37,781 nucleotides of DNA from Lysobacteraceae bacterium (lineage in GTDB: Bacteria; Pseudomonadota; Gammaproteobacteria; Xanthomonadales; BQJN01), in the NCBI GenBank assembly GCA_021604725.1, contig BQJN01000041.1, forward strand, positions 1 through 37,781, read 5' to 3'. Positions 1-8,325 of this stretch are shown piece after piece. The notes under the pieces were generated by a model, which saw nothing but the letters and a program-made list of their open reading frames with translations, did no database searches and was not told the origin of the DNA. Position numbers and translations under genes: made by a program. Each line of letters begins with the position of its first letter. Positions within the stretch are counted from its first letter, which is position 1.

Positions 1-486
1 GGCAATATCGCACCATTTACAGAAGCCTATGGCGAAGTTGACATAGGCAAGGCCTGTGAAATGGAAATCTATTGTGGCGACCCGTTTCCACCAACCGGGC
101 TCTACGATGATGTCGGGGAATTGATTCACCCATCCTCGGACATCTGTTTTCCAATCCCCGGCCCTCAGTCCAGAAACCTATGTACAGCTGTCACCCGGCT
201 ACGAATCGGTGAAAACGCCGTTCTGGGAGGGGGCTTCGTGGAGCAGATTGGTACATCGGTCGATGCGACCGGTTGGTTGGATCTGTCATTGCTGACAAAG
301 CAAGCACGCACCAACCTTGAAACCAACCCGAACAGCGAGGCGCATGTTTACCACGGTCTGCCCGCCATCGGCTTCCAACTCAATGCCCTGCGAACCGACA
401 GCATCATCTCGTCAACGCTCAGCAACTTTGCCAGCATGCAAAGTCACAGCGGAACCCGTATGGTATGCACGGAGGCTTGCGACTAA
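1..486 (+). CDS. C-terminal part of an unrecognised protein (5' end outside window)
   Basis: The frame is open from the first base (GNIAPFTEAYG...) to TAA at 484-486, so the gene enters from outside the window. At least 161 residues are visible. The segment is cysteine-containing, has no predicted membrane helix, and includes the stretches LGGGFVEQIG and YHGLPAIGFQLNAL. I do not recognise the family. An internal Met lies at position 61, but nothing forces a start there because the frame continues upstream. The end lies 8 bases from the end of the convergent cupin gene. The composition suggests a soluble or exported domain, but no signal can be judged without the N terminus. Confidence 0.6.
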   Translation, partial: GNIAPFTEAYGEVDIGKACEMEIYCGDPFPPTGLYDDVGELIHPSSDICFPIPGPQSRNLCTAVTRLRIGENAVLGGGFVEQIGTSVDATGWLDLSLLTKQARTNLETNPNSEAHVYHGLPAIGFQLNALRTDSIISSTLSNFASMQSHSGTRMVCTEACD

Positions 487-493
487 GCTCCAG

Positions 494-970
494 TTACTCT
501 TCACCATCATAATAGTCAACGCGTGAGTCCGACTTGGAAATATGGACCAGCGGCGGATCGAACGCACTTGAGTAGGCGAGATACTTGTCGGAGTCGGGAT
601 AGTGAACGATATCCGACGTGGCTTGGCTGGAAATGACCAGATAACTCAAATCCTCATCTGAGGTGTTGGTGATCTGATGGGCGACACCAACTGATGAGCA
701 GATCAGGTCGCCCTCTTTTATTTCGCGCTGTTCGCCACGCTGTCGAAGTGTTCCTCGTCCAGAGAGGATCAAGCACAACTCCTCAAGTTCGCTGTGAGCG
801 TGATACGGAAAGGCCGATTTTCCGGGAGGTACAACGAATTGGCCGCAACCCAACTTCTGCAAACCAATTTCAGGTCCCAAACGACTATACGCATAAGCAA
901 AGCTGCCGCCATTGCCCCGCTCTGTAAATGCAGTGTCATTGATATTGGTAATGGACTTGGCTGAGTTCAT
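494..970 (-). CDS. Cupin-domain protein
   Basis: This 158-residue protein has a single small-cupin barrel. Cupin motif 1 is visible as PYHAHSELEELCLILSGRG (metal-ligand His, His, Glu), and motif 2 follows as a glycine-rich turn and strand ending in VGVAHQITN. Residues 44-120 form the barrel. Single-domain cupins bind a metal and either catalyse small-molecule chemistry or bind a ligand; the sequence does not show which. The ATG at 970 follows a clear AGGAGA ribosome-binding site. A 156-base structured repeat ends 26 bases upstream of the start, in the same orientation as the gene. The family call is sure; the substrate is unknown. Confidence 0.85.
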   Translation of the reverse strand: MNSAKSITNINDTAFTERGNGGSFAYAYSRLGPEIGLQKLGCGQFVVPPGKSAFPYHAHSELEELCLILSGRGTLRQRGEQREIKEGDLICSSVGVAHQITNTSDEDLSYLVISSQATSDIVHYPDSDKYLAYSSAFDPPLVHISKSDSRVDYYDGEE

Positions 971-996
971 TTAAGGTCTCCTGTATTTCGGGCTAA

Positions 997-1152
997 AGGT
1001 CGTCCACGAGTAGCCATCCATGGCTTACGCGGACACGAACTTTCAGAAGCGTGGTTATGAAAGTTCTTCATTTTCAATAATTTGAAAATGCTAGCCCATC
1101 CGTGGGCCGGTCGAGCTGGTCCAAAAACGTAAACTGTGGACGCGCTCTAGCT
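997..1152 (-). repeat. Structured 156-base intergenic element, copy A
   Basis: On the minus strand this segment aligns without gaps to 19884-20039 on the plus strand (16 differences in 156 by hand alignment). Visible pairings are CGTCCAC/GTGGACG closing the ends, AACTTTCA/TGAAAGTT (1038-1045 with 1058-1065), CATTTTCAA/TTGAAAATG, and AGCC/GGCT (1012-1015 with 1022-1025). It starts 3 bases after the DUF1697 stop and ends 26 bases before the cupin ATG. It could be a cis-acting leader RNA or a non-autonomous ERIC/MITE-like intergenic repeat. Confidence 0.8.
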
Positions 1153-1154
1153 AG

Positions 1155-1670
1155 CTAGGGAAGTTCTGATGCCATGTCGGCCAGTTTCCTGACTGTGCGC
1201 AGGTTTCGGCCGGTGGTTACGATCTTCGCAGGCCATCGCATTTTTGACTTTCCCATGCCATCCGGGTACCAGATGAAAATTTCCCGGCTGCCCAGTGAAA
1301 CCTGTTCATTGCTACGCTGAATCAGGCTATCCACAAGTGATGAACTGACCGTTTCATTGAAGAAATTCACCAGCACCTGATTCGGAGGGGCACTGGCAAA
1401 AGGGCTTGACTCAGCAATCAAAGAAATTTCGTCAAAACTACGAAAAAAGATATCGACTGGCTTTCCAACCAATTCAGCGACAACGTCGTTCAGGGTATCC
1501 GAGACAGTTTGAAAAGGCTCGGCACTTGTGAAAACAACGTTGCCGCTGGCGATGTAGGTCCGCACGCCCACTAACCCTGCCTCAGTGCAGGCAGACCTCA
1601 ACGCCTGCATCGGCAGACGACCTGTCCCGCCCACATTCACTGCGCGCAATAGTGCAACATAAGTTTTCAT
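1155..1670 (-). CDS. DUF1697 family protein
   Basis: The protein starts MKTYVALLRAVNVGGTGRLPM, the characteristic N terminus of the DUF1697 family, and runs 171 residues, about the usual family length. The family is widespread in bacteria and has no established function. The start is the ATG at 1670, which overlaps the cusA stop as ATGA. A longer reading from 1697 would add nine residues inside cusA and break the family-typical N terminus. The overlap suggests translational coupling to the efflux operon, although a functional link to metals is not evident. Copy A of the 156-base element begins 3 bases after its stop. Confidence 0.85.
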   Translation of the reverse strand: MKTYVALLRAVNVGGTGRLPMQALRSACTEAGLVGVRTYIASGNVVFTSAEPFQTVSDTLNDVVAELVGKPVDIFFRSFDEISLIAESSPFASAPPNQVLVNFFNETVSSSLVDSLIQRSNEQVSLGSREIFIWYPDGMGKSKMRWPAKIVTTGRNLRTVRKLADMASELP

Positions 1671-4600
1671 TGTTGTTTTAACCGATGTCGTTGCCACACA
1701 AGAAAAACCGCGGGAATTACTGCCAGGGTCAACAATGTAGCACTGAACATCCCACCTACCATCGGAGCTGCCACACGACGCATCACCTCAGATCCGGTAC
1801 CACCACCCAACATGATGGGCAACAAACCAGCGATAACGGTCGCCACAGTCATCATGATTGGCCGGATTCGTAGTAATGCACCGGCAACCACCGCCTGTTC
1901 TAGATCGTCATTACTGAGGTCTCTGCTTAGCTGCTTTGCCTTGTTGCGCTGCTCGGCCAGCGCCTGGTTCAGGAAAACCAGCATGACAACACCGGTTTCA
2001 ATGGCCACACCCGCCAAGGCAATAAAGCCCACTCCCACCGCTACGGAAAGGTTGTAATCCAACAAGTACAGCAACCCAAACCCACCGGCCAGGGCCATCG
2101 GCAGGGTGCCTAGAATAATGGCGACTTCAACCAGGTTTTTGAAGTTGAGGTATAGCAGGAAGACAATGGTGAGCAAGGCGATAGGCACCACCAGGCGAAG
2201 TCGTTCCGTCGCTCGTTGCATGTATTCGTATTGGCCGGACCAATCAATCGAATAGCCCGCTGGCAAATCAAGCTGGTCCATTACAATCTGCCTTGCCTCC
2301 TGGACGTAGCCACCGAGATCGCGTCCTTCAATGTCGACATACACCCAACCGTTGAGTTTGGCGTTTTCACTCTTGATCATCGGCGCACCCGCCTCAACAC
2401 GGATTTCGGCCACCATCGACAAGTCCAACAACTGGCCAGTGGGCGATACAAACTGGAGATCCGCAATGGCCTGCACCGAATCCCTTTCCGCTTGCGGGTA
2501 GCGTACGTTAATCGGGTAACGCTCACGGCCCTCAACTGTTTCCGTAACATTCATGCCACCAATAGCCGTTCGCACAACACTTTGTACAGCGTCGATATTC
2601 AGACCGTACTGGGCCGCCTTTGCGCGATCAATGTCCACGGTGATGTACCGACCACCGGCCACACGTTCGGAAAACACGCTGGCGGTACCGGACACGGTGT
2701 TCAACAACTGCTCCAACTGTTGACCAATTCGTTGAATCTGGTCTAAGTCCGGGCCGGCGATTTTGACCCCTACCGGTGTCTTGATGCCGGTTGCCAACAT
2801 ATCGATTCGGGTCTTGATCGGCCACACCCAGGCATTGGTCAGGCCAGGAATCTGCACGCGTTGATTCAATTCGCTGCGAATGGCGTCCATATCCATGCCT
2901 TCGCGCCACTGTGAAGGTGGGTGCAACTGGATCACTGTTTCGATCATGGTCAATGGGGCCGGATCGGTCGCTGTTTCGGCCCGCCCAATTTTGCCAAAGA
3001 CTGTCTTGACCTCAGGCACCGACTTGATGAGCTTGTCCGTCGTTTGCAGCAATTGTTGCGCCTCACCAATCGACAAGCCAGGGAACGTCGTTGGCATGTA
3101 CATCAAATCGCCCTCGTCCAGGTCTGGCATGAACTCCGATCCAAGTCGGCTCGCCGGCAAGGCGCCGGCAATCATCACCACGACAGCCAGCGCAATCACC
3201 CAGCGCGGATGGGACGTCACGAAGCCAATCAACGGCTTATAAAGCCAGGTCAAGCCACGGTTGATAGGGTTTTTGCGTTCCTCGGTGATTCGTCCTCGCA
3301 CCAGATAGCCCATGAGCACTGGCACCAGGGTCACCGACAGCCCGGCAGCGGCCGCCATTGCATAGGTCTTGGTGAATGCTAGCGGCGCGAACAGTCGCCC
3401 TTCCTGAGCCTGCAGCGCAAACACAGGAAGAAAGCTGAACGTGATGATCAACAGCGAAAAGAACAATGGGGGCCCAACCTCAATGGCCGCCTGTTCAACT
3501 AATTGCCATCGCTGCTGCGTGGAGACTCGTTTGCCCTCCATCTTCTTGTGAACGCTCTCCACCATGACGATCGCAGCGTCGACCATGGCACCTATGGCAA
3601 TGGCTATTCCACCCAAGGACATAATGTTGGCGTTTAGACCTTGCGCCTGCATGATCAAGAACGCGGTAAGAATGCCCACCGGCAGACTGACGATGATCAC
3701 CAGCGATGACCGAATGTGAAACAGGAAAACTGCGCAAACGATGGCAACGACGATGAATTCTTGAGCCAACTTGCTCATCAAGGTATCGACCGATCGATCG
3801 ATTAACGCGGAGCGGTCATAGGTTTCGACCACCTCAACACCCGCCGGTAATCCGGCCTTGAGCGCGTCGAGCTTGCGCTTTACGGCCGCAATCGTATGTC
3901 GAGCATTTTCCCCGGACCGCATCACGACGACGCCACCGACAACTTCCCCTTCCCCATCCAACTCCGCAATGCCACGACGCATCTGCGGCCCGATTTGAAC
4001 CGTCGCGATATCCCTAAGGTACAAAGGAACGCCATTGTTGTTGATGCGTATCGGTATCGATTCGATGTCCTGCAGCGATGTCAGGTAGCCGGTGGCTCGG
4101 ACCATATATTCGGCCTCGCCCATTTCCACCACTGACCCACCTACTTCCTGGTTCGATGCTTTGATGGCAGCGGTAATCTCGCGCAATGACAAGCGGTGTC
4201 CAGTCACCGCCTCCGGCCGGAGAACGACCTGGTACTGGCGCACCATGCCGCCAATGGTGGCCACCTCTGCAACGCCAGGCACGGTTTGAAGTTCATACTT
4301 CAAGAACCAGTCCTGTATGGAACGGAGCTGGCTCAAATCATGCTGGCCGGACCGATCAACCAGCGCGTACTCGTAAACCCAGCCAACACCGGTCGCATCG
4401 GGACCAAGAGCGGGTCGCGCCCCGGCTGGCAGCTTGTCAGTGACTTGATTGAGGTATTCGAGAACCCTAGCCCGCGCCCAATACAGATCGGTGCCATCTT
4501 CAAAGACAACGTAGACAAACGAGTCGGCGAAGAATGAAAAACCGCGCACGGTTTTTGCGCCCGGCACGGCCAGCATCGCCGTGGACAGTGGGTAGGTCAC

Positions 4601-4792
4601 CTGGTCTTCGACCACTTGCGGAGACTGGCCAGGCAGTGATGTGCGAATGATCACTTGAACATCAGACAGATCCGGGATGGCATCCACGGCGGTGTTTTTG
4701 ACCGCCCAGATTCCGGCGCTGGTCAGCGCGAGCGTGAGCAACAGCACCAGAGCCCGGTTTTGTAGCGACCAACGTATGCAACGTTCAATCAT
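1667..4792 (-). CDS. cusA: Heavy-metal efflux RND pump, CusA-like
   Basis: This 1041-residue protein is an inner-membrane proton-driven transporter of the HME-RND family, which exports Cu(I)/Ag(I) through a three-part envelope-spanning complex. The N terminus has the HME signature (IPDLSDVQVI), and twelve membrane segments are arranged as usual around two large periplasmic loops. The three methionines that bind Cu/Ag in E. coli CusA (M573, M623, M672) are matched by LMYMPTT, PLTMIET and RIDMLATG. The TM4 acidic motif (GAMVDAAIVM) and the late acidic residue (GVAIETGVV) are present. The lysine of the E. coli proton relay (K984, in RPKAMT) is replaced by isoleucine (RPIMMT). The start overlaps the adaptor gene by 8 bases, and the stop overlaps DUF1697. 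The methionines favour Cu/Ag over Zn/Co/Cd. Confidence 0.95.
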   Translation of the reverse strand: MIERCIRWSLQNRALVLLLTLALTSAGIWAVKNTAVDAIPDLSDVQVIIRTSLPGQSPQVVEDQVTYPLSTAMLAVPGAKTVRGFSFFADSFVYVVFEDGTDLYWARARVLEYLNQVTDKLPAGARPALGPDATGVGWVYEYALVDRSGQHDLSQLRSIQDWFLKYELQTVPGVAEVATIGGMVRQYQVVLRPEAVTGHRLSLREITAAIKASNQEVGGSVVEMGEAEYMVRATGYLTSLQDIESIPIRINNNGVPLYLRDIATVQIGPQMRRGIAELDGEGEVVGGVVVMRSGENARHTIAAVKRKLDALKAGLPAGVEVVETYDRSALIDRSVDTLMSKLAQEFIVVAIVCAVFLFHIRSSLVIIVSLPVGILTAFLIMQAQGLNANIMSLGGIAIAIGAMVDAAIVMVESVHKKMEGKRVSTQQRWQLVEQAAIEVGPPLFFSLLIITFSFLPVFALQAQEGRLFAPLAFTKTYAMAAAAGLSVTLVPVLMGYLVRGRITEERKNPINRGLTWLYKPLIGFVTSHPRWVIALAVVVMIAGALPASRLGSEFMPDLDEGDLMYMPTTFPGLSIGEAQQLLQTTDKLIKSVPEVKTVFGKIGRAETATDPAPLTMIETVIQLHPPSQWREGMDMDAIRSELNQRVQIPGLTNAWVWPIKTRIDMLATGIKTPVGVKIAGPDLDQIQRIGQQLEQLLNTVSGTASVFSERVAGGRYITVDIDRAKAAQYGLNIDAVQSVVRTAIGGMNVTETVEGRERYPINVRYPQAERDSVQAIADLQFVSPTGQLLDLSMVAEIRVEAGAPMIKSENAKLNGWVYVDIEGRDLGGYVQEARQIVMDQLDLPAGYSIDWSGQYEYMQRATERLRLVVPIALLTIVFLLYLNFKNLVEVAIILGTLPMALAGGFGLLYLLDYNLSVAVGVGFIALAGVAIETGVVMLVFLNQALAEQRNKAKQLSRDLSNDDLEQAVVAGALLRIRPIMMTVATVIAGLLPIMLGGGTGSEVMRRVAAPMVGGMFSATLLTLAVIPAVFLVWQRHRLKQQ

Positions 4793-6023
4793 GGGAGTGA
4801 TCCATCTCTTCCCGTTCGGGAGCGGGATTCATGCGCTCGGCACTGGGTGCAAAAGCCGCCTCAGAATCCAACAGGAACTGTCCGCTGGTGACGACTCGGT
4901 CGGTCATGGCCAGTCCGCTCAGGATCTCAATTCGATCACCGCTCTCAAAACCAGTCACCACGTCGGCCACCCAGAACCTGCCCTCACCCACAGACAAGAT
5001 GACTCGGGAGCCTGAGCCGGTTCGTATTACTGAATCTCGCGGAACATGAAAGCCCTCATCGCCCTTGCCACCAAAGATGGTGACATTTGCGAACATGTTC
5101 GGCTTCAGCATCTCCTGCTCGTTGTCCAGCCCAATTCGAACCGTCAGGGTTTGCGCGATGTCGTCGACATAGGGGTATACATGATCGACTTGTCCGCTAA
5201 ATACCTTGCCGGGTAGATGTGCAAATACAATATCTGCTCGTTTTCCCTGCTCAACCCAGGCAGCCTGCGATTGAGGCACCGCGGCATTGACCCAAATCCG
5301 ACTGATATCGCTCAAACTCATGACCTCAACATCGGGTCTCACGAACATCCCCTCGCGGATATTCAGTGCCATCACAACGCCGGAGTGCTCGGCACTAAAT
5401 GTCACGGTCGGCGTCGCCTTATCCTCTTCACCGAGTTGTTCGATCTGAGTCTGGTCAACTCCAAGCGCCATCAACTTTTCGGTAGCAGCACTGGTCAGTG
5501 CGCGATCAGCACGCCGCAAAGCCTGCAGGTATTCTTTTTGCGCATTGACGATTTGTGGCGAGTACAGTTCAAACAAGACATCGCCCTTGGCAACACGTTC
5601 ACCTTCAGCACTCACATAGAGACGCTCGATCCAACCCTCGGCACGAAGGTGGATATGACTGATTCGGCTCTCATCCAAACCAACTGTTCCGGTGGCGCGA
5701 ATCTTGCGCCACAAGGAGCCTCGGCGGACGCGTTCAGAGCGAACACCCAAGTTGTTGACAATGGCAGGCTCGATTTCGATCAAGCCCGGTGGCGCGTTGT
5801 CGGCGTACACCGGAATCAGGTCCATGCCCATCGGCGACTTGCCGGGTTTTTCTCGCCGATAATTTGGGTCCATCGGCGCGACCCAGTACAGTATTTCGCG
5901 CTTGCTAGTAGATGGTTCGGCGACTTCGGCTCCGCTGGCCTGATCGCGCTCAATGTTCATACCAAGGAGGATTCCGCCCACACTTGCAACGGCAAGTAGC
6001 AACATAACGTAACGTGCTTTCAT
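4785..6023 (-). CDS. cusB: RND efflux periplasmic adaptor, CusB-like
   Basis: This 412-residue membrane-fusion protein links the CusA pump to the outer-membrane channel. Residues 4-22 form the N-terminal signal or anchor. Residues 46-73 (YWVAPMDPNYRREKP... to MDLIPVY) are a heavy-metal-binding domain with the conserved MDP and MGMDL motifs. The barrel-sandwich hybrid, helical hairpin (about 155-210) and beta-barrel regions follow. The C-terminal tail is Met/His-containing (MNPAPEREEMDHSHD). It lies 4 bases downstream of the TolC-like gene's stop and overlaps cusA by 8 bases, so the three are clearly one operon. In the family, CusB captures Cu(I)/Ag(I) and triggers the pump. Confidence 0.93.
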   Translation of the reverse strand: MKARYVMLLLAVASVGGILLGMNIERDQASGAEVAEPSTSKREILYWVAPMDPNYRREKPGKSPMGMDLIPVYADNAPPGLIEIEPAIVNNLGVRSERVRRGSLWRKIRATGTVGLDESRISHIHLRAEGWIERLYVSAEGERVAKGDVLFELYSPQIVNAQKEYLQALRRADRALTSAATEKLMALGVDQTQIEQLGEEDKATPTVTFSAEHSGVVMALNIREGMFVRPDVEVMSLSDISRIWVNAAVPQSQAAWVEQGKRADIVFAHLPGKVFSGQVDHVYPYVDDIAQTLTVRIGLDNEQEMLKPNMFANVTIFGGKGDEGFHVPRDSVIRTGSGSRVILSVGEGRFWVADVVTGFESGDRIEILSGLAMTDRVVTSGQFLLDSEAAFAPSAERMNPAPEREEMDHSHD

Positions 6024-6027
6024 GTCT

Positions 6028-7356
6028 TCACTCTCCCGCCAGATAGTGCAGCCGCGACAAGGCGACTTGTTGCTCGAGTTGAACGCGCAAGTAATCGAGC
6101 TCGAGTTCGAACTGTGTTAGCCGTGATTGCAGCAACATCGTGAAGTCAGCAACACCTGCCTGATAGGCCGCCATTGAGGCCTCACTGCTGGCCTGTGCCT
6201 GCGGCAACAAGCTGGTGTTGAACAGATCCAGCCGCTGACTGTTGCGCTGGTAGGATGCCCATTCCCGATTCAACTCACTTTGCATTTGCCGCATTGCGTC
6301 CTGCAGATGTGCCCATTGCGCATCGAGCCTGTTGGCCTCTGCCTGAATTGTTCGATGTTGCCGTTGCGACTGAAAAATTGGCAAATCAATACTGACTACG
6401 GCACTAATCAAGTCGGATCGCGAAGTTCCATTTGCGTTTGTTCCGTCCCGTGCTCCATAGGCGACATCGAGCGTCCAGCCCGGTCGTGTCTGCTCTCGCG
6501 CAACGGATACCGCAGTTTCTGCGCTACTGGCTGTCATCGAAAGCGCGACCAGTCTTGGATGATCGCTCAGCTTCGCCGAGATTTCTTCACGCGCCAGCGG
6601 TGCATTGAGCTGGGCATCGCTGACTACCAATTCAGTTAACCAGGCGTTGTTTAACCACTTTGCCAAACGAGCCTGATGTATCTCCAGCCGCTCTGTTACC
6701 TCAATCTCGCGATCTCGCATTCGTGCGTACTCCACCTCGGCCTGAAGTACATCTTGTTGCTGGGTACGCCCGGTCGCATAGTAATCGCCGCTGACTTCAA
6801 CCAGTTCCTCCAACAATTGAGCGGCAGAGCGAACCACCTGCAACATTTTCTGTTGCTGCAGCAGGTTGAAATAGTCTTCCCGCAACAACTGTCGATTCAT
6901 TAGCCGACGATCATCGGCCATTGACTGCAGTGCAGTAGATTGCATCTCTACCTGCTGTGACCGCAACTGCAAGGAGTCGCCCGGTGCAAACCGCTGTCGA
7001 TACCCCAGCTGCAACTGCGTCATCGGCTCCTGCGACAAATCGAAGCTATCTACTGGCAGTGACACTGCGCCTAATCTCAGCTGCGGGTCGGGCAACTGGC
7101 CCGCCGCAACAGCCGCTTCGGCCATTGCCTCGGCCTGCAGCTTAAGTTGCTGCACTGCGGGGTCATCATTGGCAGCAATGGCCTCAAGCGTTTGCAGTGA
7201 CAGTGGAGGCTCACTTGCTATTGCACTGGCAGCGAACATAGCGCTCACCAGAACGGTTGCCAAAGGAGAAAAGGATCCGAACAGTGTTGTGGACCGTAAA
7301 AACAATTCACTTGAAGAAAGTGATTTAAGTCTATGTTTAATATTCATTTTTAACAT
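6028..7356 (-). CDS. TolC-family outer-membrane efflux protein (CusC/CzcC-like)
   Basis: The protein (about 442 residues) has the outer-membrane-efflux fold. An N-terminal export signal ends near ASAIAS/EPP, and two repeats of long alpha-helical hairpins follow (for example the segments around residues 115-240 and 325-430). Gln-rich amphipathic stretches such as QLQLGYRQRF and LQSRLTQFELELDYL are typical. It would form the trimeric outer-membrane duct for the pump. Start choice is uncertain: a TTG at 7359, ATG at 7356 and ATG at 7347 are all possible, none with a strong ribosome-binding site. Its position before cusB and cusA fits the usual gene order. Confidence 0.9.
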   Translation of the reverse strand: MLKMNIKHRLKSLSSSELFLRSTTLFGSFSPLATVLVSAMFAASAIASEPPLSLQTLEAIAANDDPAVQQLKLQAEAMAEAAVAAGQLPDPQLRLGAVSLPVDSFDLSQEPMTQLQLGYRQRFAPGDSLQLRSQQVEMQSTALQSMADDRRLMNRQLLREDYFNLLQQQKMLQVVRSAAQLLEELVEVSGDYYATGRTQQQDVLQAEVEYARMRDREIEVTERLEIHQARLAKWLNNAWLTELVVSDAQLNAPLAREEISAKLSDHPRLVALSMTASSAETAVSVAREQTRPGWTLDVAYGARDGTNANGTSRSDLISAVVSIDLPIFQSQRQHRTIQAEANRLDAQWAHLQDAMRQMQSELNREWASYQRNSQRLDLFNTSLLPQAQASSEASMAAYQAGVADFTMLLQSRLTQFELELDYLRVQLEQQVALSRLHYLAGE

Positions 7357-7458
7357 CAAGCAGTAGTGCAGAAACTCTGTGAAAAAGCAGAGTCGCGCGC
7401 GACACGAAGAAATCTAACCGCAACTATCGGAAGTTACGGCGAGCTTGAGAAGCTGATG

Positions 7459-7809
7459 TTAAATGGAAATTGGAGGCCGCAGATCTGGGGCAGGATGGGA
7501 TCGACCGGTGCTATTGGCCAATCGATCGAGGCGTGGTCCGGTGGTGTTTTGTGCGATCGAAAGTGCAGTTGACACGACCATGGCGCTTTGCACACTTAGC
7601 TCACAGCTGGCAGCGCACTTCAAACCATCATCGCAACAGTCCATAGGCATCATGTCTGATCCGGACGGTCCGTGATGATTGGACTCATGTTGCATCGCTC
7701 CAGAATGAGGGTTTTCACCGGCATCGCAACCGTCAAGATCGACGCTGGCGAAAGCGACGGCCTGTGACAGCAGTGCGATCACCACGAGAATGTGTAAAAA
7801 CCCTTTCAT
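7459..7809 (-). CDS. Small exported Cys/His/Met-rich protein (CopL/DUF2946-like)
   Basis: This 116-residue protein begins with a signal peptide (about residues 1-21, hydrophobic core LHILVVIALLSQAVAFA). The mature N-terminal half is rich in possible copper ligands: HSGAMQHESNHHGPSG, then SDMMPMDCCDDGLKCAASC. Similar short proteins head copper-resistance operons in many proteobacteria and are annotated as CopL or DUF2946-like; I place it there from composition and position. The ATG at 7809 follows AAGGTGA. About 100 bases separate it from the TolC-like gene, on the same strand and with no terminator seen, so it is probably the first gene of the efflux operon. Confidence 0.7.
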   Translation of the reverse strand: MKGFLHILVVIALLSQAVAFASVDLDGCDAGENPHSGAMQHESNHHGPSGSDMMPMDCCDDGLKCAASCELSVQSAMVVSTALSIAQNTTGPRLDRLANSTGRSHPAPDLRPPISI

Positions 7810-7858
7810 TGCTTCACCTTAGGCATTTTGCTTGCCGATTGCAATCCGGCACCTCACT

Positions 7859-8287
7859 ACATGTTTAGTTGCAATGGGGGGGTGCCAGGCACAGGCCGGT
7901 TGGCCACCTGATCCTGTAAGCCAATGGCCAAGCCCTATTCCCGCGCTTGCCCCAAGGTGATGCCATGCAATGTCGCGTCCAGGACCGTGCGGGCCAACCG
8001 GCCATTGCCGGAGCAATCGGATGACGATCCGTAGCACCGAGCCTTAAGCTTCGGCCCGTTCTTGGGTCTTATCCCACGCTCCGGGCGGCGAGCCTTGCAT
8101 CCCTTCTCGCACCTATCGGCAAACCGGAATGCAACCTCACCTGAGCTTCGCTCCATCCGAAATGGAAATCGACCACGGCGAGACGGAGGTTACCACTATG
8201 CGCTCGGCCTTCTGGACTTCGCTACGCTTCGCCAACCAGGCCGAGGCGGGTCGGCCAGTCCCTCTGGCCTCCATTGAGTTAACATGT
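7859..8287. repeat. Gene-less segment bounded by an imperfect inverted repeat
   Basis: The 516-base gap between the copper operon and the AstE/AspA-like gene (7810-8325) has no convincing gene. Its ends carry an imperfect inverted repeat: ACATGTTTAGTTGCAATG at 7859-7876 and, read on the other strand, ACATGTTAACTCAATG at 8272-8287. Inside is a perfect 12-base inverted repeat, GGCCGGTTGGCC at 7894-7905 and its complement at 7992-8003. Open frames inside run on both strands without recognisable domains or ribosome-binding sites. It could be a non-autonomous mobile element or a decayed gene; no clear target duplication is visible. Confidence 0.35.
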
Positions 8288-8325
8288 GTTTCATTCCTCA
8301 CACCACCATTGCGGTATAGCGAACA

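Noticed and set aside
2216..2746. Long plus-strand frames opposite cusA
   Set aside because: They are antisense shadows of a strongly conserved gene, with no ribosome-binding site or recognisable domain.
7810..7858. CueR/MerR-type copper operator upstream of the efflux operon
   Set aside because: I looked for the usual dyad with long spacer and did not find a convincing one.
7935..8156. A 73-residue frame on the minus strand in the gene-less gap
   Set aside because: No ribosome-binding site, no known motif, overlapping frames on the other strand of similar length; probably chance in GC-rich sequence.
7859..8287. Integron attC site
   Set aside because: The end motifs do not match the RYYYAAC/GTTRRRY core sites, and no integrase gene is present.
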